DNA from: Cyanobacteriota bacterium
GTDB taxonomy: Bacteria > Cyanobacteriota > Cyanobacteriia > Phormidesmidales > Phormidesmidaceae
Assembly: GCA_027483425.1 (NCBI GenBank)
Contig: JAIXUR010000352.1
Location: forward strand, 1 to 5,223
Direction: 5' to 3'
Length of the DNA: 5,223 nt
Numbering within the stretch: position 1 is the first letter of the stretch; every line of letters starts with the position of its first letter. A program made the translations under genes and the position numbers. The notes below the pieces were generated by a model. It did not search any database and had not been told where the DNA came from. It saw nothing but the letters and a program-made list of their open reading frames with translations. Of the stretch, positions 1 through 5,136 are shown in pieces.

Positions 1-16
1 GGGCGGCGAGGCTGCC

Positions 17-148
17 CTAGAGCATATAGCGCACTTTCTCGGGGGTGAGGGGCCGCGCGCCTCGGTCGTTTGCACCTGAGTTGGGTGGCAGTGGTAGGGT
101 TCCGGTCTCTGGGCGATCGGGGGCGTCTGGTTCGAGATATTCAAACAT
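17..148 (-). CDS. Possible small protein of 43 residues, function unknown
   Basis: A short minus-strand ORF starts at ATG 148-146 and stops at TAG 19-17. AAGGA stands ten bases upstream of the ATG, a good Shine-Dalgarno site. The product is acidic and proline-rich in its first half (MFEYLEPDAPDRPE) and ends RPLTPEKVRYML. It has no membrane segment, no signal peptide and no motif I recognise. The same frame stays open upstream to about position 397, but that extension looks less like a protein and lacks a good start. It may be a real small gene, the end of a decayed gene, or chance. Confidence 0.35.
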   Translation of the reverse strand: MFEYLEPDAPDRPETGTLPLPPNSGANDRGARPLTPEKVRYML

Positions 149-195
149 CGGTTCTGTTTCCTTAGTTGTGGGGTTGAGGAAGACAGAACGCGAAA

Positions 196-240
196 ACCCT
201 AGCCACCCACGCTTGACGTGCAAACTGAGGGGGCTAGGGT
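196..240 (-). terminator. Possible hairpin terminator on the minus strand
   Basis: ACCCTAGCC (196-204) and GGCTAGGGT (232-240) are perfectly complementary over nine pairs with a 27-base loop. Read on the minus strand, the stem runs directly into TTTTCG. The T-run is short and the loop large, so termination is uncertain; it could simply be a structured RNA element. It overlaps the end of the 48-residue ORF. Confidence 0.25.
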
Positions 241-345
241 ACCATTTACCGTAGCCTCGCAATCTGCTTCGGAGATCTGCGGGGTTAGCTGTCTGCTGAT
301 GTTGGTAGCACCGACAGGCAGCGCTAAGATTTTCGAGTTCTGCAT
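199..345 (-). CDS. Possible small ORF of 48 residues, function unknown
   Basis: This minus-strand ORF begins at ATG 345-343 (MQNSKILALPVGATN) and ends at TAG 201-199, 50 bases before the start of the 43-residue ORF. It is rich in Thr/Ser/Ala with two cysteines (C29 and C42) and ends SSVGG. No clear ribosome site precedes it, and its stop falls within an inverted repeat. A small precursor peptide cannot be excluded, but no modification enzyme is nearby. Chance is the default explanation. Confidence 0.15.
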   Translation of the reverse strand: MQNSKILALPVGATNISRQLTPQISEADCEATVNGTLAPSVCTSSVGG

Positions 346-350
346 GGCAA

Positions 351-367
351 CCGTTCTGGTAGAACGG
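351..367. repeat. Perfect short inverted repeat
   Basis: CCGTTCT-GGT-AGAACGG is a seven-base-pair palindrome with a three-base centre. It could be an operator for a dimeric regulator or a small hairpin. It lies just upstream of the minus-strand ATG at 345, and no T-run follows on either strand. Confidence 0.4.
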
Positions 368-368
368 C

Positions 369-378
369 TTAAGGATAG
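369..378 (+). repeat. Ten-base direct repeat TTAAGGATAG, copy 1
   Basis: TTAAGGATAG here is repeated exactly at 417-426, 48 bases further on. With only two copies of ten bases, it may be a regulator site pair or chance. Confidence 0.3.
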
Positions 379-416
379 AGCATCCTGGTACAGACACTCC
401 CCGTCAACCGTGGAGA

Positions 417-426
417 TTAAGGATAG
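417..426 (+). repeat. Ten-base direct repeat TTAAGGATAG, copy 2
   Basis: Exact second copy of the repeat at 369-378. Confidence 0.3.
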
Positions 427-460
427 TACGAGGCTCTGTTAGCTAGATAGACACAAGGCG

Positions 461-476
461 GCTGCCCATCTACCCT
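461..476 (+). repeat. 16-base direct repeat upstream of the operon, copy 1
   Basis: GCTGCCCATCTACCCT is followed by TGGGG. The same 16 bases recur at 503-518, a period of 42 bases (about four helical turns), which would place two protein sites on the same face of the DNA. The second copy is also followed by a G-run. Confidence 0.6.
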
Positions 477-485
477 TGGGGAGGT

Positions 486-491
486 TATTAT
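486..491 (+). promoter_or_regulatory. Candidate -10 element for the signalling operon
   Basis: TATTAT matches the TATAAT consensus at five of six positions. A poor -35 (TGCCCA, 463-468) stands 17 bases upstream inside the first direct repeat, which would fit an activator-dependent promoter. This is a low-confidence reading of AT-rich sequence between two GC-rich repeats. A rival weaker pair is TTGGAA (568-573) with TAATTT (592-597). Confidence 0.2.
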
Positions 492-502
492 GCAGATTAT
501 CT

Positions 503-518
503 GCTGCCCATCTACCCT
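503..518 (+). repeat. 16-base direct repeat upstream of the operon, copy 2
   Basis: Exact copy of 461-476. It is followed by CTAGGGGGG, so CCC (515-517) can pair with the G-run. TGCTGCC (502-508) can also pair with GGCAGCA (537-543), giving a possible leader hairpin. Confidence 0.6.
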
Positions 519-537
519 CTAGGGGGGAAATTAGGCG

Positions 538-551
538 GCAGCAAGTGCTGC
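538..551 (+). repeat. Short inverted repeat in the kinase leader
   Basis: GCAGCA-AG-TGCTGC forms six complementary pairs around two bases. It competes with the pairing of 502-508 to 537-543, so the leader could fold in two ways. It is about 96 bases before the kinase ATG. Confidence 0.4.
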
Positions 552-647
552 ACCCACAGTCCAACCGTTGGAAGTGAATGAACACTCAGCGTAATTTTCC
601 ATTCGGTTAAGCGTTTAGCTACTTCAAGAATTAGCGAGCTGAGATTG

Positions 648-2072
648 ATGAACCAAGAGCTATTGGCAAGATTACGAAACTTCTGTCGGGATGAAGCGTC
701 ATTTGAGCAAGTCCAACAGACTCTGGGTGACGAATTTCAATCTTTAGAGCAGGAAATCCATCAGGCACAGCTCCAGATGGAGCAGCAAAAAGCCCTATTC
801 CGGGTGATTACTCGGCTCCGAGAATCTATCGATCTCGAAACTATTTTTCAAGCGACTGCCGCTGAAGTTCGTCAACTCTTGGCAGTAGACCGGGTAGGGA
901 TGTTTCGCTTCTACGCCAATTCGGGTTGGGATGACGGAGAATTTGTCTCTGAGGATGTTCATCCCGATTTTTCCTCAGCGATCGCGCAACCTATTCACGA
1001 TCACTGCTTTGGCGATCAGTTTGCCGTCCATTACCAGCAGGGTCGGGTGCAGAATGTTGCCGATATTTACAATGCGGGGTTGAGCGATTGTCACATCCAG
1101 GTTCTGGCTCAATTTCAGGTGCGGGCAAACCTGGTGGTGCCCTTGTTGCAGGGTCGCCATCTGTGGGGTTTGCTCTGCATTCATCAATGCCGTGCCCCTC
1201 GCCAGTGGCAGGAAACGGAGATTGAGTTTGTCCATCAAATTGCCAATCACCTGGGGGTTGCCCTGCAACATGCTGAACTCCTGGCAGAACTGCGGGCGGA
1301 AGTAATTGAACGGCAACAAGCCGAGCACCGGGCTCAAGAACTCAACCAGGAATTACAGCAAGCCATTGTTGAACTGAGAGCCGTGAATCGGGAATTAGAA
1401 GCGTTTAGCTATTCTGTTTCCCATGATTTGCGGGCACCCCTGCGCGGTATCGACGGCTTCAGTCAGGCGTTACTGGAAGACTGCCTGGATCAATTAGATA
1501 CAACTGGTCAGGACTATTTACGACGCATTCGCTCTGCCAGTCAGCGAATGGGGCAGTTGATCGATGACCTGCTCACCCTATCGCGCGTCACCCGCAGCGA
1601 TATGCACAAAGAATCCGTTGATTTGAGCCGATTAGCCAGTCGCATTTGCACCGATTTACACCAGGCTCTTCCGGAACGGCAGGTGGAGTTTGAGATCCAA
1701 CCAGGTTTGGTCACCCATGGCGATGTTCGCCTGCTGCAAGTGGTATTAGATAATTTATTGAATAATGCCTGGAAATTTACCGCTAAACAGCCCCAGGCAA
1801 AAATTGAGTTTGGCGCAACTGCTCAGGAGGACGGCATTCCGGTTTACTTTGTCCGAGATAATGGTGTTGGCTTTGATATGACATTTGTTGACAAATTGTT
1901 TCGACCGTTTCAGCGCTTGCATGGAATGCATGAATTTCCGGGCAATGGGATTGGGCTTGCCACCGTGCAGCGAATCGTCCATCGACATGGCGGTCAAGTT
2001 TGGGCAGAAGGAGCGTTGAACCAGGGGTCGACCTTCTATTTCACGCTAACAGAAGGAGTGGTTGAGACATGA
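648..2072 (+). CDS. DXCF-type cyanobacteriochrome sensor histidine kinase (GAF-HisKA-HATPase)
   Basis: This encodes a probable soluble light-sensing histidine kinase of 474 residues. Seen: an N-terminal Glu/Gln-rich helix (about 1-57, likely coiled coil), a GAF domain (about 60-210), a linking coiled coil (about 208-250), HisKA with the phospho-accepting H259 in SYSVSHDLRAPLRG, and a HATPase domain with N box (N373 in NNAWKFT), G1 (DNGVGF, 404-409), F box (LFRPF, 417-421) and G2 (GNGIGL, 432-437). The GAF domain has the canonical bilin-binding pair C148-H149 followed by QFQVRANLVVPLLQG, and an upstream DHCF (118-121) whose C120 lies 28 residues before C148. Family knowledge: two-cysteine DXCF cyanobacteriochromes such as TePixJ bind phycocyanobilin, often isomerised to phycoviolobilin, and switch between violet/blue and longer-wavelength states. 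No membrane segment and no PHY domain are seen. The in-frame TTG at 645 is less likely than ATG 648 as start; the ribosome site (GAG at 641-643) is poor. Kinase function is near certain; light sensing is a strong inference. Confidence 0.93.
   Translation: MNQELLARLRNFCRDEASFEQVQQTLGDEFQSLEQEIHQAQLQMEQQKALFRVITRLRESIDLETIFQATAAEVRQLLAVDRVGMFRFYANSGWDDGEFVSEDVHPDFSSAIAQPIHDHCFGDQFAVHYQQGRVQNVADIYNAGLSDCHIQVLAQFQVRANLVVPLLQGRHLWGLLCIHQCRAPRQWQETEIEFVHQIANHLGVALQHAELLAELRAEVIERQQAEHRAQELNQELQQAIVELRAVNRELEAFSYSVSHDLRAPLRGIDGFSQALLEDCLDQLDTTGQDYLRRIRSASQRMGQLIDDLLTLSRVTRSDMHKESVDLSRLASRICTDLHQALPERQVEFEIQPGLVTHGDVRLLQVVLDNLLNNAWKFTAKQPQAKIEFGATAQEDGIPVYFVRDNGVGFDMTFVDKLFRPFQRLHGMHEFPGNGIGLATVQRIVHRHGGQVWAEGALNQGSTFYFTLTEGVVET
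978..985. repeat. HIP1 palindrome
   Basis: GCGATCGC, the octamer over-represented in many cyanobacterial genomes, lies within the GAF coding region just before the DXCF motif. Confidence 0.9.
2053..2058 (+). promoter_or_regulatory. Shine-Dalgarno site for the response regulator
   Basis: AAGGAG lies inside the last codons of the kinase gene, ten bases before the ATG at 2069. It fixes the regulator start, and with the four-base ATGA overlap it suggests coupled translation of kinase and regulator. Confidence 0.8.
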
Positions 2073-2518
2073 GTGAGAGTGCAATTAATAAAGTTATTCT
2101 ATTGGTAGAAGATAACCCTGATGATGAAGCCTTGGCAATCCGTGCGCTCAAGCGTCATCACATTGGCAATGAGATTGTGATTGCTCGTGATGGGGTTGAG
2201 GCATTGGATTATCTGTTTGGCACAGGTCTGTATGCAGGGCGAGATGTTAGTCTCAAGCCGTCGGTGGTCTTGTTGGATCTCAAACTGCCCCGCGTGGATG
2301 GGCTTGAAGTTTTGCGCCGCGTACGGGAAGATGAGCGTACAAAATTATTACCCGTGGTCGTCTTAACCACCTCCAATGAAGACCAAGATTTACTCGATAG
2401 CTATAGTCGGGGGTGCAATAGTTACATTCGCAAGCCAGTCGATTTTATCCAGTTTTCTGAAGCCATTCGACAACTGGGGATGTACTGGCTGCTGATGAAT
2501 CAACCTCCGCCTGTTTAG
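2069..2518 (+). CDS. Rcp1-like single-domain response regulator
   Basis: This is a stand-alone receiver protein of 149 residues that would take phosphate from a partner histidine kinase in the cytoplasm. Seen: the acidic pocket E14-D15 with N16 (VEDNPDD), the phospho-acceptor D70 in LLDLKLP, the switch Thr T100 in VVLTTSN, and the conserved K122-P123. The length, the LTTS motif, the long segment between beta-2 and D70, and the C-terminal YWLLMNQPPP tail are typical of the Rcp1 family, which pairs with phytochrome-type kinases such as Cph1. No output domain follows the receiver, so signalling is probably by dimerisation or contact with another protein. Its ATG overlaps the kinase stop codon (ATGA), which strongly suggests that the kinase encoded just upstream is its cognate partner. 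The alternative is phosphorylation by the hybrid kinase downstream. Receiver identity is firm; the partner is inferred. Confidence 0.95.
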   Translation: MSESAINKVILLVEDNPDDEALAIRALKRHHIGNEIVIARDGVEALDYLFGTGLYAGRDVSLKPSVVLLDLKLPRVDGLEVLRRVREDERTKLLPVVVLTTSNEDQDLLDSYSRGCNSYIRKPVDFIQFSEAIRQLGMYWLLMNQPPPV

Positions 2519-2520
2519 GA
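2517..2520 (+). promoter_or_regulatory. Weak Shine-Dalgarno for the hybrid kinase, separated from its ATG by a HIP1 site
   Basis: AGGA overlaps the regulator stop codon (TAG, 2516-2518) and stands 11 bases before ATG 2532, a rather long spacer. The spacer is almost wholly the HIP1 palindrome at 2523-2530. No better ribosome site is visible for this start. Confidence 0.5.
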
Positions 2521-2522
2521 AT

Positions 2523-2530
2523 GCGATCGC
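2523..2530. repeat. HIP1 palindrome between regulator and hybrid kinase
   Basis: GCGATCGC fills most of the 13-base gap between the regulator stop and the hybrid kinase ATG. Confidence 0.9.
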
Positions 2531-2531
2531 T

Positions 2532-4871
2532 ATGAATTCTCATTTGTGTGTTCTGGTGATTGAGGATTTAGAAGACGACATGCTGCTGATGCTGCGGGAG
2601 CTACGTCGCGGCGGCTACACGCTAGATTACGTTCGGGTAGAAACGACCGAGGAGATGCAAGCAGCCCTCGATCGCCAACGGTGGGACATCGTGATTGCCG
2701 ATTACACGTTACCTACGTTTAGTGCGCCAGAAGCGCTGAGACTGCTTCAGCGTCAGCAGCGGGATATCCCTTTTATTATCGTTTCTGGCACGATCGGCGA
2801 AGAAACGGCGGTTGCTGCCATGAAAGCAGGAGCGCACGATTACATCATTAAAGGTAATCTCGCCCGGTTAGTGCCTGCTGTCGGGCGGGAATTGCGGGAA
2901 GCAGAGGAACGGCAGAAGCGGCGGCATGCAGAACGTGCCCTCCGGGAAAGCGAAGAAGCTCTGCGGCAAAGCCAGCAGCAGTACCAAGCCCTGGCAGAAG
3001 CATCCCCCGTTGGTATCTTTCGCACCGATGCTCAGGGAAATTGCCTTTATGTGAATCAGCAATGGTGTGAAATGACCGGAATTCTATTGCAGCAAGCCCT
3101 GCAATGTGAATGGTCAAAGGCATTACATTCAGACGATCGTGTACCCGTCTTGAGGGTCTGGCAAGCGGCTATGCGAGACGGTCTCCCGTTTCGTTCAGAG
3201 TTTCGGTTTCAACGCCCTGACGGAACGACAATCTGGGTTTTTGGACAGGCGCTGCCAGAGCGCAGAAATGGGGAAGAAATCTTTGGGTATATCGGAACCA
3301 TTACCGATATCAGCGATCGCAAACAAGCCGAGCAGAAAATCCGAGAACAAGCCGATCTGATTGATATTGCCTCCGATGCGATTTTTGTGCGCGATCTCTC
3401 TAATCGAGTTATCTTCTGGAATCGAGGTGCTGAACGACTCTATGGTTGGACTGCACAAGAAATTCTGGGTCAAACGGTATCCCCTCTGCTATACCAGAAA
3501 CCCTCCGCACAAGACTATGAGATTCTTCAGACGGTGATCGACCTGGGAGAATGGCAGGGAGAGTTACACAGAATCAATAAAGCGGGCAAGGAAGTCATTG
3601 TTGCAACTCGCTGCACATTAGTGCGGGATGAAGCAGGACAGCCCAGATCAATGCTTACGGTTGACACCGATATTACCGAGAAAAAGCAGTTGGAGACCCA
3701 ATTTCTGCGTGCCCAACGCTTAGAAAGTCTAGGGACTCTGGCAAGTGGCATAGCCCATGATTTCAACAACCTTCTCACCCCTATTTTGGCAATTTCTCAA
3801 CTCCTGCCTCTAAAACTGCCTGATCTGGATGAACAAAATCAACAATTGCTTAAAATTCTGGAAGACAATACGAAACGGGGAGCAGATTTAGTCAAGCAAA
3901 TTTTAGTATTTGCTCGGGGAGGTGAAGGTAAGCGAGTGCCCCTGCAAATCAGTCATTTATTATCAGAGATTTTGCAAATGGTTCGCCAAACCTTTTCACC
4001 AGCTATTGAAATTCAAGCAAACCTTTCAACGAGCGATCTCGAAATCGTTTCCGCCGATCCCACCCAACTGCACCAGGTCTTGGTGAACCTCGCTGTAAAC
4101 GCCCGCGATGCAATGCCCAATGGGGGAATTCTCAGCCTTTCTGCTGAAAACATCCTCCTTGATGAAACCTTCGCGCGCATGAATCTAGAAGCTCACGTAG
4201 GTTCTTATGTTGTCATTACCGTTGCGGATACGGGAACCGGAATTCCGGCTGAATTATTAGAGCGAATTTTTGACCCCTTTTTCACCACAAAAGAAGTCGG
4301 CAAAGGGACGGGACTGGGGCTATCGACCACGTTAGGGATTGTTAAAAACCACGGGGGTTTTGTTAAGATCTACAGCGAGGTGGGGCAAGGATCGGAATTT
4401 AAGGTTTACTTGCCGACCATGACGGATAAAGTGACTCAGCTAACAGAAGAATCCATTCTCTTGAGCGGACATAATGAGTTGATTCTAATTGTGGAAGATG
4501 AACCGTCGATTCAGCAGATGACTAGAACCGCGTTAAAGGACTGCAATTATAGGACTCTGACGGCAAGTGATGGAGTTGAGGCGATCGCCCTATGCGCGGA
4601 ATACAAGCATGAAATTAGCCTTGTGTTGATGGATGTCATGATGCCGTCAATGGATGGGTTATCCGCAATCCGCACGCTACAAAAACTCAATCCTAAGGTC
4701 AAAGTGATTGCAATGAGCGGTCTGGCAACAAATAGTCAGGTTGCTGAAGAGATAGGGGACAGTGTCAAAGCATTTTTATCCAAGCCCTACGCTGTGCAAG
4801 AATTATTGGACACCGTACATAGAGTCCTGAAAGAGTCGTTGACCCCACAGGCTTCAGCAACGGCGGACTAG
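2532..4871 (+). CDS. Hybrid sensor histidine kinase, REC-PAS-PAS-HisKA-HATPase-REC
   Basis: This is a cytoplasmic hybrid kinase of 779 residues with no membrane segment. Domains seen in order: an N-terminal receiver (about 5-120; E11-D12, phospho-acceptor D57 in IADYTLP, S85, K107 followed by Gly rather than Pro); a charged helix (about 118-150); PAS 1 (about 150-265) ending in the PAC-like YIGTITDISDRKQAE; PAS 2 (about 270-387) ending in DTDITEKKQLE; HisKA with H409 in SGIAHDFNNLL; HATPase with N523 in the N box, DTGTG (566-570), FDPFFTTK (580-587) and GKGTGLGL (590... 591-597 core); and a C-terminal receiver (about 650-768; E655-D656, D701 in LMDVMMP, S729, K751-P752). All catalytic residues are intact. 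The HDFNN kinase core with a fused receiver resembles CckA/NtrB-type hybrid kinases. Neither PAS shows a LOV-type flavin cysteine motif, so ligands are unknown. It lies 13 bases after the regulator, as third gene of the operon. The N-terminal receiver could accept phosphate from the upstream photoreceptor; no HPt domain is encoded here for onward relay. Confidence 0.94.
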   Translation: MNSHLCVLVIEDLEDDMLLMLRELRRGGYTLDYVRVETTEEMQAALDRQRWDIVIADYTLPTFSAPEALRLLQRQQRDIPFIIVSGTIGEETAVAAMKAGAHDYIIKGNLARLVPAVGRELREAEERQKRRHAERALRESEEALRQSQQQYQALAEASPVGIFRTDAQGNCLYVNQQWCEMTGILLQQALQCEWSKALHSDDRVPVLRVWQAAMRDGLPFRSEFRFQRPDGTTIWVFGQALPERRNGEEIFGYIGTITDISDRKQAEQKIREQADLIDIASDAIFVRDLSNRVIFWNRGAERLYGWTAQEILGQTVSPLLYQKPSAQDYEILQTVIDLGEWQGELHRINKAGKEVIVATRCTLVRDEAGQPRSMLTVDTDITEKKQLETQFLRAQRLESLGTLASGIAHDFNNLLTPILAISQLLPLKLPDLDEQNQQLLKILEDNTKRGADLVKQILVFARGGEGKRVPLQISHLLSEILQMVRQTFSPAIEIQANLSTSDLEIVSADPTQLHQVLVNLAVNARDAMPNGGILSLSAENILLDETFARMNLEAHVGSYVVITVADTGTGIPAELLERIFDPFFTTKEVGKGTGLGLSTTLGIVKNHGGFVKIYSEVGQGSEFKVYLPTMTDKVTQLTEESILLSGHNELILIVEDEPSIQQMTRTALKDCNYRTLTASDGVEAIALCAEYKHEISLVLMDVMMPSMDGLSAIRTLQKLNPKVKVIAMSGLATNSQVAEEIGDSVKAFLSKPYAVQELLDTVHRVLKESLTPQASATAD
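3313..3320. repeat. HIP1 palindrome
   Basis: GCGATCGC lies at the end of PAS 1 in the hybrid kinase and encodes part of the SDRK stretch. Confidence 0.9.
4581..4588. repeat. HIP1 palindrome
   Basis: GCGATCGC lies in the C-terminal receiver coding region of the hybrid kinase. Confidence 0.9.
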
Positions 4872-4925
4872 AAGTCTCCGACAAACTTAGCATCGAACTG
4901 ATCCAACCCCACAAATTGTTTGCTT

Positions 4926-4939
4926 CTACTGTTCCCAGG
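4926..4939 (+). repeat. Left flanking direct repeat of the downstream palindromic element
   Basis: CTACTGTTCCCAGG nearly matches CTACTGTTCCAGG at 5070-5082, differing by one extra C. The two copies bracket the palindrome at 4944-5061. Confidence 0.5.
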
Positions 4940-4943
4940 ATCA

Positions 4944-5061
4944 TTTCATTCTAGATTTAGGCGACGAGCTTAGGCGGTTTCAGCCATCGAAGGTTAAAAT
5001 CCCTGAAGCCTGGAACGTCGTATTTTCGTAGATACACAAAACGTCGAAATTTAGAATGAAA
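4944..5061. repeat. Branched imperfect palindrome (possible MITE-like element or structured RNA)
   Basis: The outer arms TTTCATTCTAGATTT (4944-4958) and AAATTTAGAATGAAA (5047-5061) pair over 15 positions with a single G-U. The stem continues as CGACG (4962-4966) with CGTCG (5042-5046) after a three-base bulge. Inside, GGTTTCAG (4976-4983) pairs with CTGAAGCC (5003-5010), giving an internal hairpin. AACGTCG occurs twice (5014-5020 and 5040-5046). No ORF of note and no T-run follow. It starts 73 bases after the operon and could act in 3' end formation, or be a small non-autonomous mobile element. Confidence 0.5.
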
Positions 5062-5069
5062 CAGCCCTG

Positions 5070-5082
5070 CTACTGTTCCAGG
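5070..5082 (+). repeat. Right flanking direct repeat of the downstream palindromic element
   Basis: CTACTGTTCCAGG, a near copy of 4926-4939, lies eight bases outside the right arm of the palindrome. The left copy is four bases outside the left arm. Confidence 0.5.
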
Positions 5083-5089
5083 TCAGAGT

Positions 5090-5097
5090 GCGATCGC
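5090..5097. repeat. HIP1 palindrome
   Basis: GCGATCGC in the intergenic region, just after the right flanking repeat. Confidence 0.9.
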
Positions 5098-5110
5098 AGA
5101 TCTCTTGTAG

Positions 5111-5136
5111 GTTGGGTTGAGCTAGCGAAACCCAAC
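5111..5136. repeat. Dispersed cyanobacterial hairpin repeat
   Basis: GTTGGGTT (5111-5118) and AACCCAAC (5129-5136) form eight perfect pairs around GAGCTAGCGA. Hairpins of the form TAGGTTGGGTTGAG...CGAAACCCAACA are, from general knowledge, widespread intergenic repeats in cyanobacteria. A further CCCAACCCA at 5156-5164 could compete for the left arm. No T-run follows directly, so I do not call it a terminator. Confidence 0.65.

Larger units (their letters stand above)
1..647. other. Region upstream of the operon, no large gene
   Basis: No large protein gene or recognisable tRNA, rRNA or riboswitch is seen. The first 130 bases look GC-richer than the rest. Contents are the two small minus-strand candidate ORFs, inverted repeats at 196-240, 351-367 and 538-551, and direct repeats at 369/417 and 461/503. 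Plus-strand open frames here (for example 45-254 and 218-442) have no recognisable protein character. Confidence 0.55.

Noticed and set aside
149..397. 126-residue minus-strand ORF extending the 43-residue ORF upstream
   Set aside because: The upstream part lacks protein-like character and a ribosome site; the internal ATG at 148 has a good one.
461..518. CRISPR-like repeats
   Set aside because: There are only two 16-base copies, no array and no cas gene.
645..647. TTG as the start of the GAF kinase
   Set aside because: It adds only one residue directly before an in-frame ATG at 648 and has no better ribosome site.
975..1337. Minus-strand ORF inside the GAF kinase gene, and similar antisense frames at 1755-1997, 2840-3123, 3195-3473 and 3527-3778
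   Set aside because: They lie fully inside well-supported plus-strand genes and show no protein family character.
1401..1411. GCGTTTAGCTA shared by the leader (611-621) and the HisKA coding region
   Set aside because: A single short match within coding sequence is most likely chance.
648..2072. Full phytochrome (PAS-GAF-PHY) identity
   Set aside because: Only about 40 residues of coiled coil separate the GAF from HisKA, so there is no room for a PHY domain, and no PAS precedes the GAF.
2521..2535. Four-codon minigene (ATG CGA TCG CTA TGA) overlapping the hybrid kinase start
   Set aside because: The AGGA site abuts this ATG with no spacer, so it is unlikely to initiate; it arises from the HIP1 site.
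2979..3700. LOV-type blue-light PAS domains in the hybrid kinase
   Set aside because: Neither PAS contains the GxNCRFLQ-type flavin-cysteine motif.
5111..5136. Intrinsic terminator of the operon
   Set aside because: No T-run follows the hairpin on either strand, and it lies about 240 bases past the stop codon.
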